This document shows, piece by piece, positions 33,339 through 42,559 of a stretch of DNA of 64,000 nucleotides. The notes under the pieces are model-generated. The model worked only from the letters and a program-made list of their open reading frames with translations. It was not told where the DNA came from and did not search any database. The DNA is taken from assembly GCF_914767665.1 (NCBI RefSeq), contig NC_059501.1, positions 7,380,501 to 7,444,500 on the forward strand, written 5' to 3'. Within the stretch, counting starts at the first letter, position 1. Every line of letters starts with the position of its first letter. Made by a program: the position numbers and the translations under genes. This stretch comes from Harmonia axyridis (taxonomy: Eukaryota > Arthropoda > Insecta > Coleoptera > Coccinellidae).

Positions 33339-33898
33339 TTACTGCAACGGCCAGTATCCGGATTACTGGTTCGATCCAAACGTTGCGAACTATCCGCAGT
33401 ACTATCAGTACCCTCAGAGAAAGGATGAGTCCACGTACCAGAATAATTGCAGTTACTACCAAAACCAGACGTCCACCCCGACCCTTAACCAGGATTCCAC
33501 GATCCCAGACATTTCGAAGTACTATCACCCGAACTATGTGGAAAACTTTCAAAACAGTCTTGAATCATTATTACAGTGTGATCAGGTGCGAAGGGACCAG
33601 CAAAGTGGCGTATCACCGTCGAAAGACGAAACGAACGATAGTGAAAAGTTGCGGGCGCTCTTGAGTCTACCGGCCGGTCAGAAAATCGCGTATGGTTATG
33701 ACCATTTTCAAATGCAGAAGACAAATCAGGGGGGAACTTCTTCAGATAACCAATGTGTAAGTAAGAGTGGTGGTCTTTCTGGAGGTTCCGATAAACGTGG
33801 CAATGACTTGGAAGCCGCGAACAAAGATCAGAGTAAAATCGAGCATGATGAACAAATGGGAGTGCGCAGATGTTTGTTCCCGTGGATGAAGAGCAATG
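33310..33898 (+). CDS. ftz: ftz exon 1 (N-terminal domain, LXXLL and FPWM motifs)
   Basis: This exon has 196 codons plus one base and ends at donor AATG/GTAATA (GT at 33899-33900). Without splicing the frame would run three more codons to a stop at 33907. The ATG at 33310 is the first in this frame; the context is CGGA-ATG-A, with A at -1 and G at -3. An earlier ATG at 33273 is in another frame (see 33273-33338). LRALL is encoded at 33649-33663, a second LXXLL-like LESLL at 33559-33573, and FPWM at 33877-33888. The first residue of the hexapeptide core is Phe rather than the usual Tyr. Confidence 0.92.
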
Positions 33899-36800
33899 GT
33901 AATATTTAATTTTATTATTTATGTTTACTTCCTAAATGTTAATATATAATGAAAAAGTTTATTCTAGTCGTTTCAATCTCAATCGTTAACGCAAGTAGTA
34001 TAAAGAATAAACATTTTAGTCAAATGTAGTAATATTCAACTTGAATTTTAATTGATATTGAATAAGAGTTAGGTTAAATGCACTGGTTAGTCGACCAGCA
34101 CTGGCTCTCGACCATTCCGTGATTTGGGATAAAATAAAAATAAAAATATATCATGTAGTGCAAAATATTTTCGCTGTACGTTTTCTCGACCATTCTACCC
34201 TTCCAAAATAGTTTCCATAGTAGGGGTATAGGTCGAAGTTTTCGCGCTAAAAATTAGTTTATATCGTCTATTATAGAAAAGGGTTATTTCTCGTCCTCTC
34301 TTAGAAAAGAGCTTTTTGATATATGACCAGAAAACAGTAATTATTTCTTATTTTAAATGAATTGTGTGTTTATATTTTGTTCCATATGAACTATAAGACA
34401 TATTTTTGAGTGTATTTCAATCAAGAAGCAAATAAATGTATATTTTTTTGTTCAATATTCGGCGGTCGCGAACTGGTATTGAAAAATTGGTATCTTTTAT
34501 TTCTCGACCAAAGTGGTCGAAGACTAACTAAAACTTTAAAGATTTCAAGTTCGAAAAGGATTCCGTTTAGGAACAAAAGTTGTGGGTCAATTAAGTAGTC
34601 ATTAGTTGAAAAGAATGACTAAATTCGGTCATGTGGAAATACAATTATCTAGTTTCACTGAAGATTTCGTCAAGGTTTCCTAGACAGAGCCATATATCAT
34701 TAGTGACAATGTTTTTATGATTGATGACGATTCAATCCTCAAATTCAATTCTGTGCGTCCGTAAACACGTTAACTACCGAATGTAGAAACCTAATAACTT
34801 GAAGTTTTCAATGTTTAATTGCTTTTCTTCTTCATCGTTCATCGAAAAGATCGTTCTATGATTTTATCACACTGTGTTTTTCGAATTTTGATCCGGGTTA
34901 GGTTCCCGAATTGAATTCGTTAATAAGTTAAATCCGACTAGGAAACCACTCGAGATAATTATACGATTATTTTAATTGAATTCCCGAAAAGATCACGTAA
35001 CAATCTACAAAAAAATGCAATAAAAAACTCAATCCCTGTTTTTTACTGTTTCTGAGATTAGTGAAAAGTTGGTGTTTCTCAAATGGAAAACTCTATCTTT
35101 TTTAAGGCTGTTTTTTACCTGCAGATTTGTCGAAAAGCACCCGGTTATCGATCTTTCAAAAATGTCTTCAGTTTGAAAGATATTGAGTTTTTGAGTTTTT
35201 TTTTTAATGGTAAGCCTTAGGTATAATCCATTTACTTCGGGTTTTAATTCGTTTTGTGTTCATTGTATAAATGTAATGTCCCATTTAATCAGAAATTAAT
35301 TGAACAAACCTATATTTTGTCATTTGACGAAGATTGGGATCCTTCTTTTGGAACCACCTACGAGCATGGGCGCCCGCAAGTGGGGCCATGGCCCCCCCTG
35401 TGATTTTGATTGCCTCATTTTTCAACACAACACCCTCACTATAACCTTCTCAATCCAAAGGGCAAGGAAAAACGGAAAGTAATGGATTCACAACAATTTT
35501 CCGGTTTTCAATGACAATCATGGACGCCTTATCGTTTTTCGATAATTTTCATTTTGCCCCCCCTGAGAAAAATTTCTGCGGGCGCCCATGCCTACGAGAG
35601 TGCTCTCAGGAATTCTGCAGAAGACTTCTAGGTGAGTGCTCTAGTGTAAATCTTTTTTTCTATCTATTTTTGTTTTAATCATACAGTCCATTTTTTCCCT
35701 CCACTTGAGAGTTACCGTAACACGTACCATACATATGTCTTGATTACAGTTACATAATGGATACAAAATTATTAAATCTCGAAATGAATGAAAAATATTT
35801 AAAGGGTGTCCCATCAAAATATGAAGTCGAAAAACTTAATATCTCTGAAACATTTTTGAAAAGCCGATAATGAGATGCTTTTCGAAAAATAGGTGGCTAG
35901 AAAACTGTTCTGAAAAATTAAGTGTGTCCCATTTCAGAAATACCAATTTTCCTCTATATCTCTAAAATGGTATGAGTATAATATATAATTTTTAAAAATT
36001 ACTGAAGGAAAAACGTTTAAGAATTTTTCGAATATCTCGAAAAGGAACCGAGATTGAGCGTCATTTTTCATGAACGCCCTCTTACTTGATAAGGAATCAA
36101 AATATCTATGATCTTCCTGATTCCTTATTGTTTCAAAAAAATATAGTTCTCGCGATGCTTTCAGTAAGCATCGAAATTGGGACGTCCCGTAGATCGCAAT
36201 TTTTTTTTTTAACGTTTTCAACGCGTTTTTCCTTTCAAGTGGTAAAAATGTAAGAATGGCAAATTTCTTCCTCCATTCTCGACGCACGATAGGCTACAAC
36301 TGAACCAATCAATCGAGATAGGTACTGTCGTCTTTCAAATATCTAAATGTTAGTAGTAGGTCCAGGAGCGGATCCAGGGGGGGGGGAACTGGGGGAACGT
36401 TCCCCCCCCAAATGGCCCGGGCACCTCTTAAATTTTGCCGGCCTTCTAGAATTTGACATACTAAGGCTCAAATAATCTCTATTTTTCTATGAATGCAATT
36501 CTTAAATATTTTTGCCAATGGTGTTTTTATTGGGAGCTACTCTATTTATCATTCTCCAAAATTCCAGTATCTTTTGGCTTTTGAGTATCTAAAAGTTCCC
36601 CCCCAAAAGTGGGACCTTGACTACGCCTTATTATTGATGTGACCAAAAATAAAAGAGATAAATTTAGTATATATATAGATATATAGATAGTGTATATAAA
36701 ATCTTAGATTTTCAACTGCTTTTCTTTATATTAGGGATTTGTTTTTTAAGGGAAATTAGACTGCACAGGACGGAAAAATAAAACAAGATCTCTGTGTTTG

Positions 36801-38912
36801 TCATTTAACCAAGCTTTCGAATAGTGATTCTATTCTTCCTCAGGGTTTACTAAAATGGAAAAACAAACAATTAATACAATAACTTCAAACACAAGTTAAC
36901 ATTTTACATTTTTTAAATTTCTTAATAACTATTTACACGAAGTGATATATCTTCTTTAATTTACTTAAATTCATAAAACAAAATAAAATAAATTCACAGT
37001 TTTCATCTAAGACGTCAAATATTATTTCGTTTATTTTCATAACCTATAATTCACCACAATGTCTTTTGTCATCAAATTTTTTTTTCTTTTTCTTCACTCC
37101 TGTTTCTTCCCTCAGTCTCCTTTTACTTTAACCATCCATGGTTCCCATGTTTATCTCTCTTTGTTTTCTCCATTGTTACGAGATCAAATATGTATAAATG
37201 TTGCTCATTGAACTATATATTCATGGTATCTGGTTCACTATTTATATGATACATTTCCAAATGCAGTTCTGTTCTTGGAACTGAACTGTTTTTGGAATGT
37301 ACCATAAAAATAGTGAACCAGATCCCATGAATAAGAAGACCGTTATAAGTTCAATGAGCAACATTTATACATATTTGATCTCGTAACAATGGAAAAAACA
37401 AAGAGATATATGCATGGGACCCATGGATGGTTAAAGTAAAAGTAGACTGAGGCAAGAAACTGGAGTGAAGAAAAAGAAAAAAAATTTAATGACAAAAGAC
37501 ATTGTGGTGAATTATAGGTTATGAAAATACACGAAATAATATTTGACGTCTTAGATAAAAACCGTGAAGTTATTTTATTTTGTTTAATGAATTTAAGTAA
37601 ATTGAAGAAGAGTTCTCACTTTGCGTGGGTAGTAATTAAGAAATATGAAAAACGTTAACTTGTGTATGAAGTGATTGTATTACCTAATTGTTTATATTTT
37701 CCATTTTAGTAAACCTTGAGGAAGAATAGAATCACCATTCGAAAGCTTGATTGAATGCATGTGCAGTCTAATTTCCCTGGAAAAAAACCTTGATAGTATA
37801 AAGGGTGTTTCAAGTTCGACTGCCTATTACACTCATAACATAAATTCATAAAATCTCGAATAGCTCTTGAATTATCGAATTTGGGAGCGTAATCATGTTT
37901 GGACATTACCGTCATTTTCCTCCGTAGAATCCAACGCAATCATAAAAATATAAGGTTCTAATTTGAAAATCGAAAGTTATAATCAAATTTTGCTGACAAT
38001 TTTTGGCACAATATTTGAAACACCCTGTGATGATGTTTTGAAATTCAAGATATGCACGATATTCTCACATCATTCTAGTTCAAGAAAAAGTGAATTGAGT
38101 ATACGCATAGGATATTCACAGTAAAAATAATTCACGTACCTAATTGTGACAAAGGAAATTCTCTCTATTTTCAGTCTTTTATTAATATTTTGAAAACTAT
38201 AAGGACTAACGCAATAATTTTAGGAAGGAGTAATCGAGAATGAAAATCTTGAAAATATCTAAGACATGAAATGAAAAAAAAGTTTTTTTTGGAAATTTTT
38301 TTTTCATTTCAGATATAAAATAGGCCCTGTTTTCCAGAAACGTCTAAAAGGCAGTCGAACTTGGAACACGCTGTATATAGATTTAGTAGTAGGTTACTTA
38401 CACCTTGACTTCGCCGTAGATATCGATGAGATAAATAACGAAATCGATCTTACAACAAAATAGTCTACCAAATTCGCATTGAAAACCTAAACTAACCTTC
38501 TATTTTTCGGTCATTTTTAGAAACCAACTTCGCTGGCAGCAAGAGGACCAGACAAACCTACACAAGGTTCCAGACTCTCGAGCTGGAGAAGGAATTTTAC
38601 TGTAACAAATATCTCACTAGGAGGCGTAGGGTGGAAATTGCTCATGCTCTATCTTTAAGCGAACGACAAATCAAAATTTGGTTTCAAAATAGGAGGATGA
38701 AAGCGAAAAAGGACCCGAAATTCAACCCGTTTTCGTCTGATTTCAAATTGTTGGAGGAAGACAAGAACCACAGTAACATGTACTCGACAAATCTCTTAAC
38801 CAACCCCCAAGACTTCATCGGAGAATGTCAGGCGATTTCAACAGTCGGTGAGACACGAAACATTATGTATAATAACAATAACGTCAACTCTCCTACAATG
38901 CTCGGAATTTAA
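33310..38912 (+). CDS. ftz: fushi tarazu, Hox-class homeodomain transcription factor; join 33310-33898 and 38521-38912
   Basis: Nuclear DNA-binding regulator; in Drosophila Ftz is a pair-rule factor acting with the orphan receptor Ftz-F1, while beetle orthologues are striped but can be less essential. The two exons give 326 residues. Order: a Tyr/Pro/Gln-rich N-terminus (YPNY, YPDYW, YPQYYQYPQ), LESLL (84-88), LRALL (114-118, the Ftz-F1-type LXXLL box), a Ser/Gly/Asp-rich spacer, FPWMK (190-194, hexapeptide for Exd), homeodomain 203-262, and a short C-tail with an Asn run. Homeodomain W250, F251, Q252, N253 give the Q50 class. Ala258 at position 56 replaces the Trp of Antp/Scr and corresponds to Ser in fly Ftz, and RRMKxKKD fits Ftz. 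The intron falls between hexapeptide and homeodomain as in known ftz genes but is 4622 bp. No frame damage is seen. Confidence 0.93.
35365..35590. mobile_element. hAT-type MITE with perfect 8-bp target duplication
   Basis: The 14-bp perfect terminal repeats CATGGGCGCCCGCA (35365-35378) and TGCGGGCGCCCATG (35577-35590) are flanked by CCTACGAG on both sides (35357-35364 and 35591-35598). An 8-bp duplication and CA/TG ends are the hAT signature. At 226 bp with no coding sequence it is a MITE, and the intact duplication suggests a fairly young insertion. Confidence 0.85.
36358..36628. repeat. Repeat with G-run and C-run ends
   Basis: It begins AGGAGCGGATCCAGGGGGGG and ends with CCCCCCCAAAAGTGGGACC and TTGACTACGCC. 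The ends are roughly but not cleanly inverse. It looks like a small transposon of the type with AGGxGCGGATCCAG ends; the boundaries are uncertain. Confidence 0.45.
36749..37778. mobile_element. 1.03-kb foldback element in the ftz intron
   Basis: AGGGAAATTAGACTGCACA at 36749 is mirrored by its inverse ending at 37778, and the two halves are near-complementary along their whole length, meeting near 37270. The arms are about 510 bp each with almost no spacer. There are no ORFs and no target duplication that I can see. Each arm contains a small stem (GAATAG/CTATTC) followed by GAAAG, at 36811-36844 (minus) and 37714-37745 (plus). Confidence 0.85.
37801..38373. mobile_element. Deletion derivative of the 13292-15414 family
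   Basis: The left end AAGGGTGTTTCAAGTTCGAC and the right inverse end (to about 38373) match the 2.1-kb foldback except for point changes in the outermost bases. The interior equals only one arm of that element (CACTCATAACATAAATTCAT through the GTGATGATGTTTTG region). It ends 147 bp before the homeobox exon acceptor. No coding capacity. Confidence 0.8.
38521..38912 (+). CDS. ftz: ftz exon 2 (homeobox and C-terminus)
   Basis: Acceptor CATTTTTAG/AAACC; the split codon becomes Glu197. The homeobox occupies 38538-38717 and starts SKRTRQTYTRFQTLELEKEF, continuing with YCNKYLTRRRRVEIAHALSL, then SERQIKIWFQNRRMKAKKDP. Positions 28-29 of the homeodomain are Cys-Asn where most Antp-class proteins have Phe-Asn, and SLSERQ matches Ftz rather than CLTERQ of Antp/Scr. 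The C-tail of 64 residues is Asn/Ser-rich (FNPFSSDF, NMYSTNLL, MYNNNNVNSP) and ends MLGI-stop at 38910-38912. It lacks the long Gln/His-rich tail of fly Ftz. Confidence 0.93.
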
Positions 38913-39480
38913 GCTTGTTATATCTTCTGTGCGAAGTTGCTGCTGGTCAGAATGACAAGGCGAAAAATTGGAAGAGAAAAAAATGTGATCTGCTAGGATT
39001 AAAATGAGAAACTTTTTGTTTGTTTTCTATCATATTTAGAACTCTAATGGCCGTCACTCACGAGAAATTCTATCTAGCATCTGGAAGCCAGGCTCCTAAG
39101 AGATTCCGGTCCGGGAGTCCAGTTCACTCTGATTTACAGTAAAAAAAAATAATAATAAAAATAAATAAATAATAAAATAAGAAAAAAAATAAAACTATGG
39201 GTGCCTCGTGAGTGGCCACCTTTAGATCAAAATGTGGGCGTTGAAGAAAGAATTTTATCGAGAAGAAGCACTGTTTAAGTCATTTGTTTGTTTATCATTT
39301 TCAAATACAAGAGCAAAGATTAATTTGTTGAATACAGAATATTTTTTGTATCCTTCATTTTATCAGCGATGATTGACGTTTGAAATTATACATTGATGTT
39401 GGTTTATTTTCAATGAAAAGAGAAAAGGAGGTCTATATCACATGAAATTAATTTTCAATAAATTATTTTAGGAATGAACT
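38913..39480 (+). other. Presumed ftz 3' UTR region
   Basis: AATAAA-type signals occur in the A/T microsatellite at 39127-39192 (inside a MITE) and again at about 39458. Which is used for cleavage is unknown. There is no other gene signal. Confidence 0.4.
39048..39220. mobile_element. MITE with CACTCACGAG ends, copy 2, in presumed ftz 3' UTR
   Basis: The ends GGCCGTCACTCACGAG (left) and GTGCCTCGTGAGTGGCCACC (right) and the interior AAGAGATTCCGGTCCGGGAG match the copy at 7760-7927. An A/T-rich microsatellite (39127-39192) has expanded in its right half and supplies several AATAAA words. It begins 136 bp after the ftz stop. Confidence 0.75.
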
Positions 39481-40150
39481 AAAGTGTATCATCTCTTATA
39501 TAATATCAGCCCATTATAAGTTTTCAAACTTTATTTTTAAAAATTTTGAAAATTATTGAAGAGCATGTATCAAAATGTGGTAGATTATTGGGTCGATATT
39601 CTGAACTTAGCTTTTATTTCTGACAATTTTGTATCATTCCAAATTAGAATCAACAATTCACAACAAGATTTTTTCTCTTTTCGAATCAACGTTACTATAA
39701 TATCGTATGTATTACTACGACTACTACTACTATGTTACTATAATATATCAACTGCTCATTCGATTATTAAATACCTATTTTCGGTCATAATCGTAATTAC
39801 AATGTGCGTTAAGAAAAATTCTTGATTCCATGAAAGAGCCCAGAAAAAAATTAACATCCGGCACTGGTGTTATTATTGTCGTGTATTATCTAAATTAAGG
39901 GAAATATCACCGGTAACACCAATGGGCGTTATTCTGCGGAAGATTGAATGTCACACTTCAGAGAAATGTGAATGATGATATTATTGAATAAATAAAAATG
40001 GCTGACACTAGGTAATAAATAAAGAAATGAAAAAGCTGGGTGGCGCATCGCAGTAATCATACTGCCTTGCGTCTGCCAGCGTTCAATAAGGTGCCTGCTA
40101 ATTCGTTTGTTCGACATCTTTGGTTGAGTTATGCGGTACTGATGATCCCT
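39481..40150. other. Gene-free AT-rich stretch
   Basis: No gene or element recognised. The open frame at 39556-39825 (+) is AT-driven and has no family features. Confidence 0.5.
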
Positions 40151-40154
40151 AACC

Positions 40155-40258
40155 GGTATATTGCTACTCTCCTTCGATGGCGTGCATTCTCCTTTGAGTG
40201 ATACCGGTATATCGCTACTCTCCTTGGACAGCGTGCATTCTCCTTTGGGCTTTCGATT
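40155..40258 (+). repeat. Imperfect tandem duplication, about 2 x 52 bp
   Basis: ACCGGTATATTGCTACTCTC...GCGTGCATTCTCCTTTGAG is followed by ACCGGTATATCGCTACTCTC...GCGTGCATTCTCCTTTGGG. Read on the minus strand the units would encode KGECT-SKESS-IPV twice, but no family is known for this. Confidence 0.75.
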
Positions 40259-40277
40259 TTGATTCCTACGTAAAGGT

Positions 40278-40619
40278 GTGGAAATCTTCTGTTTAACAAT
40301 GAGACAGGTTAATCCCGAATTTAAAATCAAAGGAGCACAGAGAAGGAAATGGTTGTACGTTGGAAAAATATGTGGACCCCATGTAACAGAAAATGATGTG
40401 AGAGACTTTCTGAAGGATTCCACAAATCAGGAGAATTTTGAAGTAAGGAAACTTCCCACCAGAGGCAATAATTCTGCCTTTAGTGTTGGTGTACCCTCGG
40501 ACACATTATATTTGGAATTGTCAAAGCCGGCATCATGGCCTAGTGGAGTAGTCTTGAGAGAGTTCAACTTCAGGAATTTTTTTCGAAAGGATCCAATCTC
40601 AGATGCAATAGGGAAGTAA
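40278..40619 (+). pseudogene. Non-LTR retrotransposon ORF1, C-terminal part
   Basis: The frame reads RKWLYVGKICGPHVTENDVR, DFLKDSTNQENFEVRKLPTR, then SAFSVGVPSDTLYLELSKPA and SWPSGVVLREFNFR before a stop at 40617-40619. This pattern (YVGK/R, a V-x-D-(F/L)-L helix, KL-x-(T/S)-(R/K)-G, F-(S/R)-VGV, FWP-x-GV-x-(V/L)-(R/K)-(R/E)-F) is the C-terminal domain of insect CR1/Jockey-type ORF1 proteins. The N-terminal part is missing or unrecognisable. ORF2 starts immediately downstream. Confidence 0.65.
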
Positions 40620-40621
40620 CG

Positions 40622-41260
40622 GTCAAAGTTAATCATAATAAATCATTCATTCTACTCAATTACAACATTCAATCCATAGGGACTTCGTTTTTAGGACTTG
40701 AGACAACGTTATCTATACATGGAATAAACATTTTATGCGTAACCGAGCACTGGAAGAGTGAAGAAGAACTTATGATGTACATACCACATGGTTATGCCCT
40801 GACATCTATGTACTGCCGAGAGAAGGGTCGACATGGTGGATGCGCCATATTTTTCAAACAGGGTATGCAATGCACAGATAGAATAGACTTTAAAAATCTG
40901 AATGTAAATGGATCGTTCGAATGTTGCGCAAGTCAGGTGGTAATTGGTTCGGACAAGTTCTTAACTATTTGTATTTATCGTCCTAATACTTTACCTCTAA
41001 GTAATATCGAAATATTTTTTGAAAAACTCATGATTTTACTTGATAAATGCAAAGCATATAAATTCATTATTGCTGGCGATTTTGATATAGATTAATTGAC
41101 GATTTCAAATGAGTCAAAAATGTTTCATGCAATTATTGAATCTTTCAATCTAAAATTTTCAACTACGGAACCTACAATGTTGCTTGTTAGTAGAATAATA
41201 ACAAGACCTATTTTTTTTCAAATCAAATAGACGTTCTCAACTACCTACAAATAGGTACTT
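40622..41260 (+). pseudogene. Non-LTR retrotransposon ORF2, APE-type endonuclease part
   Basis: Reads VKVNHNKSFILLNYNIQSIG, ILCVTEHW (the catalytic Glu motif), GRHGGCAIFF, DKFLTICIYRPN (YRP motif) and FIIAGDFDID, where the family has GDFN(I/L)D. The Asn of that motif is Asp here. A stop follows directly at 41094-41096, after which SNESKMFHAIIESFNL and STTEPT continue in frame. The sequence then decays near 41260, before the reverse transcriptase. This is therefore a 3'-truncated copy with ORF1 and endonuclease but no RT, the opposite of usual 5' truncation. Confidence 0.75.
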
Positions 41261-41948
41261 AAATTTTTTTTTGGGGATTCAGAAACAGCTCTGATGAAAA
41301 TAAACCCCAATTTACAAAATCTGAAATTTCTCGGAAAAAATTTACAACCATATTATCGTTAAGGTCTCAAGGTCCTATACCTAGCTCCGAAATGACCATT
41401 GAAAGGTCTGGATAACCTTGACCGATTTTTTTCTAGAAAGCGCATTATCGACTCGTTTTCTCGAAGTCATTGTAATCGTCGAAAGGAACTGAGCTATTTC
41501 AAAGAATCAGAATCATAAATCTTGCAGTCTGGTCCTTTTCACGTCGAAACACCCTGCAACAATCTAGAAAACAGAAAATGAGGTCAAAATTAGGTACACA
41601 TCTAGGCATAGATGTTGCTTTACACAACGAAATGAAAATAGTAAACCATAAAATAATATATACATGCCAAAATTTGCTATTATCGTAACCAGAAAAAATA
41701 CACGCGCTTGTATTTAATGATCGATGGCTAAACAACAGATTAAGGAGTATATTTTTAATTAAATTATTTTTCAATGAGTGTGATCACTAGTCAATATCAC
41801 AACGAAAAGATATATTACCAAATAATCTACCTGAATATTTAATATAATATTATATTAATATTATATTAGATTAATATTGTATTTTGTAATTTGTATATAG
41901 TCTAGTATAGGAAACAAAAACCAAATTATCATAACTAATTTATTTATA
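41261..41948. other. Gene-free AT-rich stretch
   Basis: Nothing recognised apart from an ACACCCTGCA transposon-end-like word near 41549 and short AT palindromes near 41845-41875. Confidence 0.5.
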
Positions 41949-41950
41949 CA

Positions 41951-42557
41951 GGGTGTTTCCTAAACATGCGGCAAAAATTCAGGGGGTTGTTCCTTGGACT
42001 ATTCTAAGAATATTTTGTCCTTTGATGATTTTTGAAAAACCTATTTGTTTCGAAGATATAGGGGAAACAAAATTTCAGATAATAACATTTTATTATGAAA
42101 AATTACATGAAAATTCAACTCAACCTACAAAAACTGTTGAAAATGTCCACCTCTAGCCAGCATACAAGCATCCAATCTTCTCCTCATTGACTGCCGAACC
42201 CTTTCAAAAACAAATAATAATAATAATACATCACAAAACGAATTCAAATGAAAACCGTGTTTAATCTGTATTCCTTTACCATCTGCACTTATCAATTTTT
42301 AGTCAAAAAACTGGCCGTTTTTAGTAATTGGAATGTTGTTAAACAAATTTGAAAATAAATTGTACCTACTTAGTAAACACAGTGCGGTACGCATTTTTAT
42401 TTAAACTATTATTAATTTTAAATATATGAAAAATGTTGTTCGCCCTGTATCTTCGAAACAAAGAGGTTTTTCAAAAATCATCCAAGGACAAAACATGCTT
42501 AAAATAGTCCAAGGAACAACCCCCTGAATTTTTGCCGCATGTTTAGGAAACACCCTG
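41951..42557 (-). mobile_element. Mariner-like deletion derivative with long TIRs
   Basis: TA (41949-41950) CAGGGTGTTTCCTAAACATG ... CATGTTTAGGAAACACCCTG TA (42558-42559). The inverted ends extend about 115 bases. Just inside the left end is the last part of a transposase on the minus strand (42125-42205), so the left end is the 3' side. The rest of the transposase is lost. Confidence 0.85.
42125..42205 (-). pseudogene. Mariner-like transposase C-terminus
   Basis: The minus strand reads ERVRQSMRRRLDACMLARGG then HFQQFL-stop. This is the usual end of insect mariner-like transposases of the (M)RRRL(D/E)AC(I)xARGGHF(Q)HLL type. Everything N-terminal to it has been deleted. Confidence 0.7.
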
Positions 42558-42559
42558 TA

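Larger units (their letters stand above)
33899..38520 (+). other. ftz intron, 4.6 kb, repeat-filled
   Basis: GT at 33899 and AG at 38519-38520, with a branch-like CTAAC at 38492-38496 and a T-rich tract before the acceptor. The first 1.4 kb (to about 35360) shows no clear repeat, apart from a decayed minisatellite-like unit near 34030 and short CTCGACCA repeats at 34100-34520. About 35800-36290 contains an AAGGGTGTCCC terminus and a stretch resembling 12400-12590. The rest is occupied by the elements listed separately (35365-35590, 36358-36628, 36749-37778, 37801-38373). Confidence 0.85.

Noticed and set aside
39929..40423. 164-codon minus-strand open frame with a repeated KGECT-SKESS-IPV unit
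   Set aside because: It overlaps the ORF1 remnant on the + strand and the repeat reflects a DNA tandem duplication; no family resemblance or gene structure.
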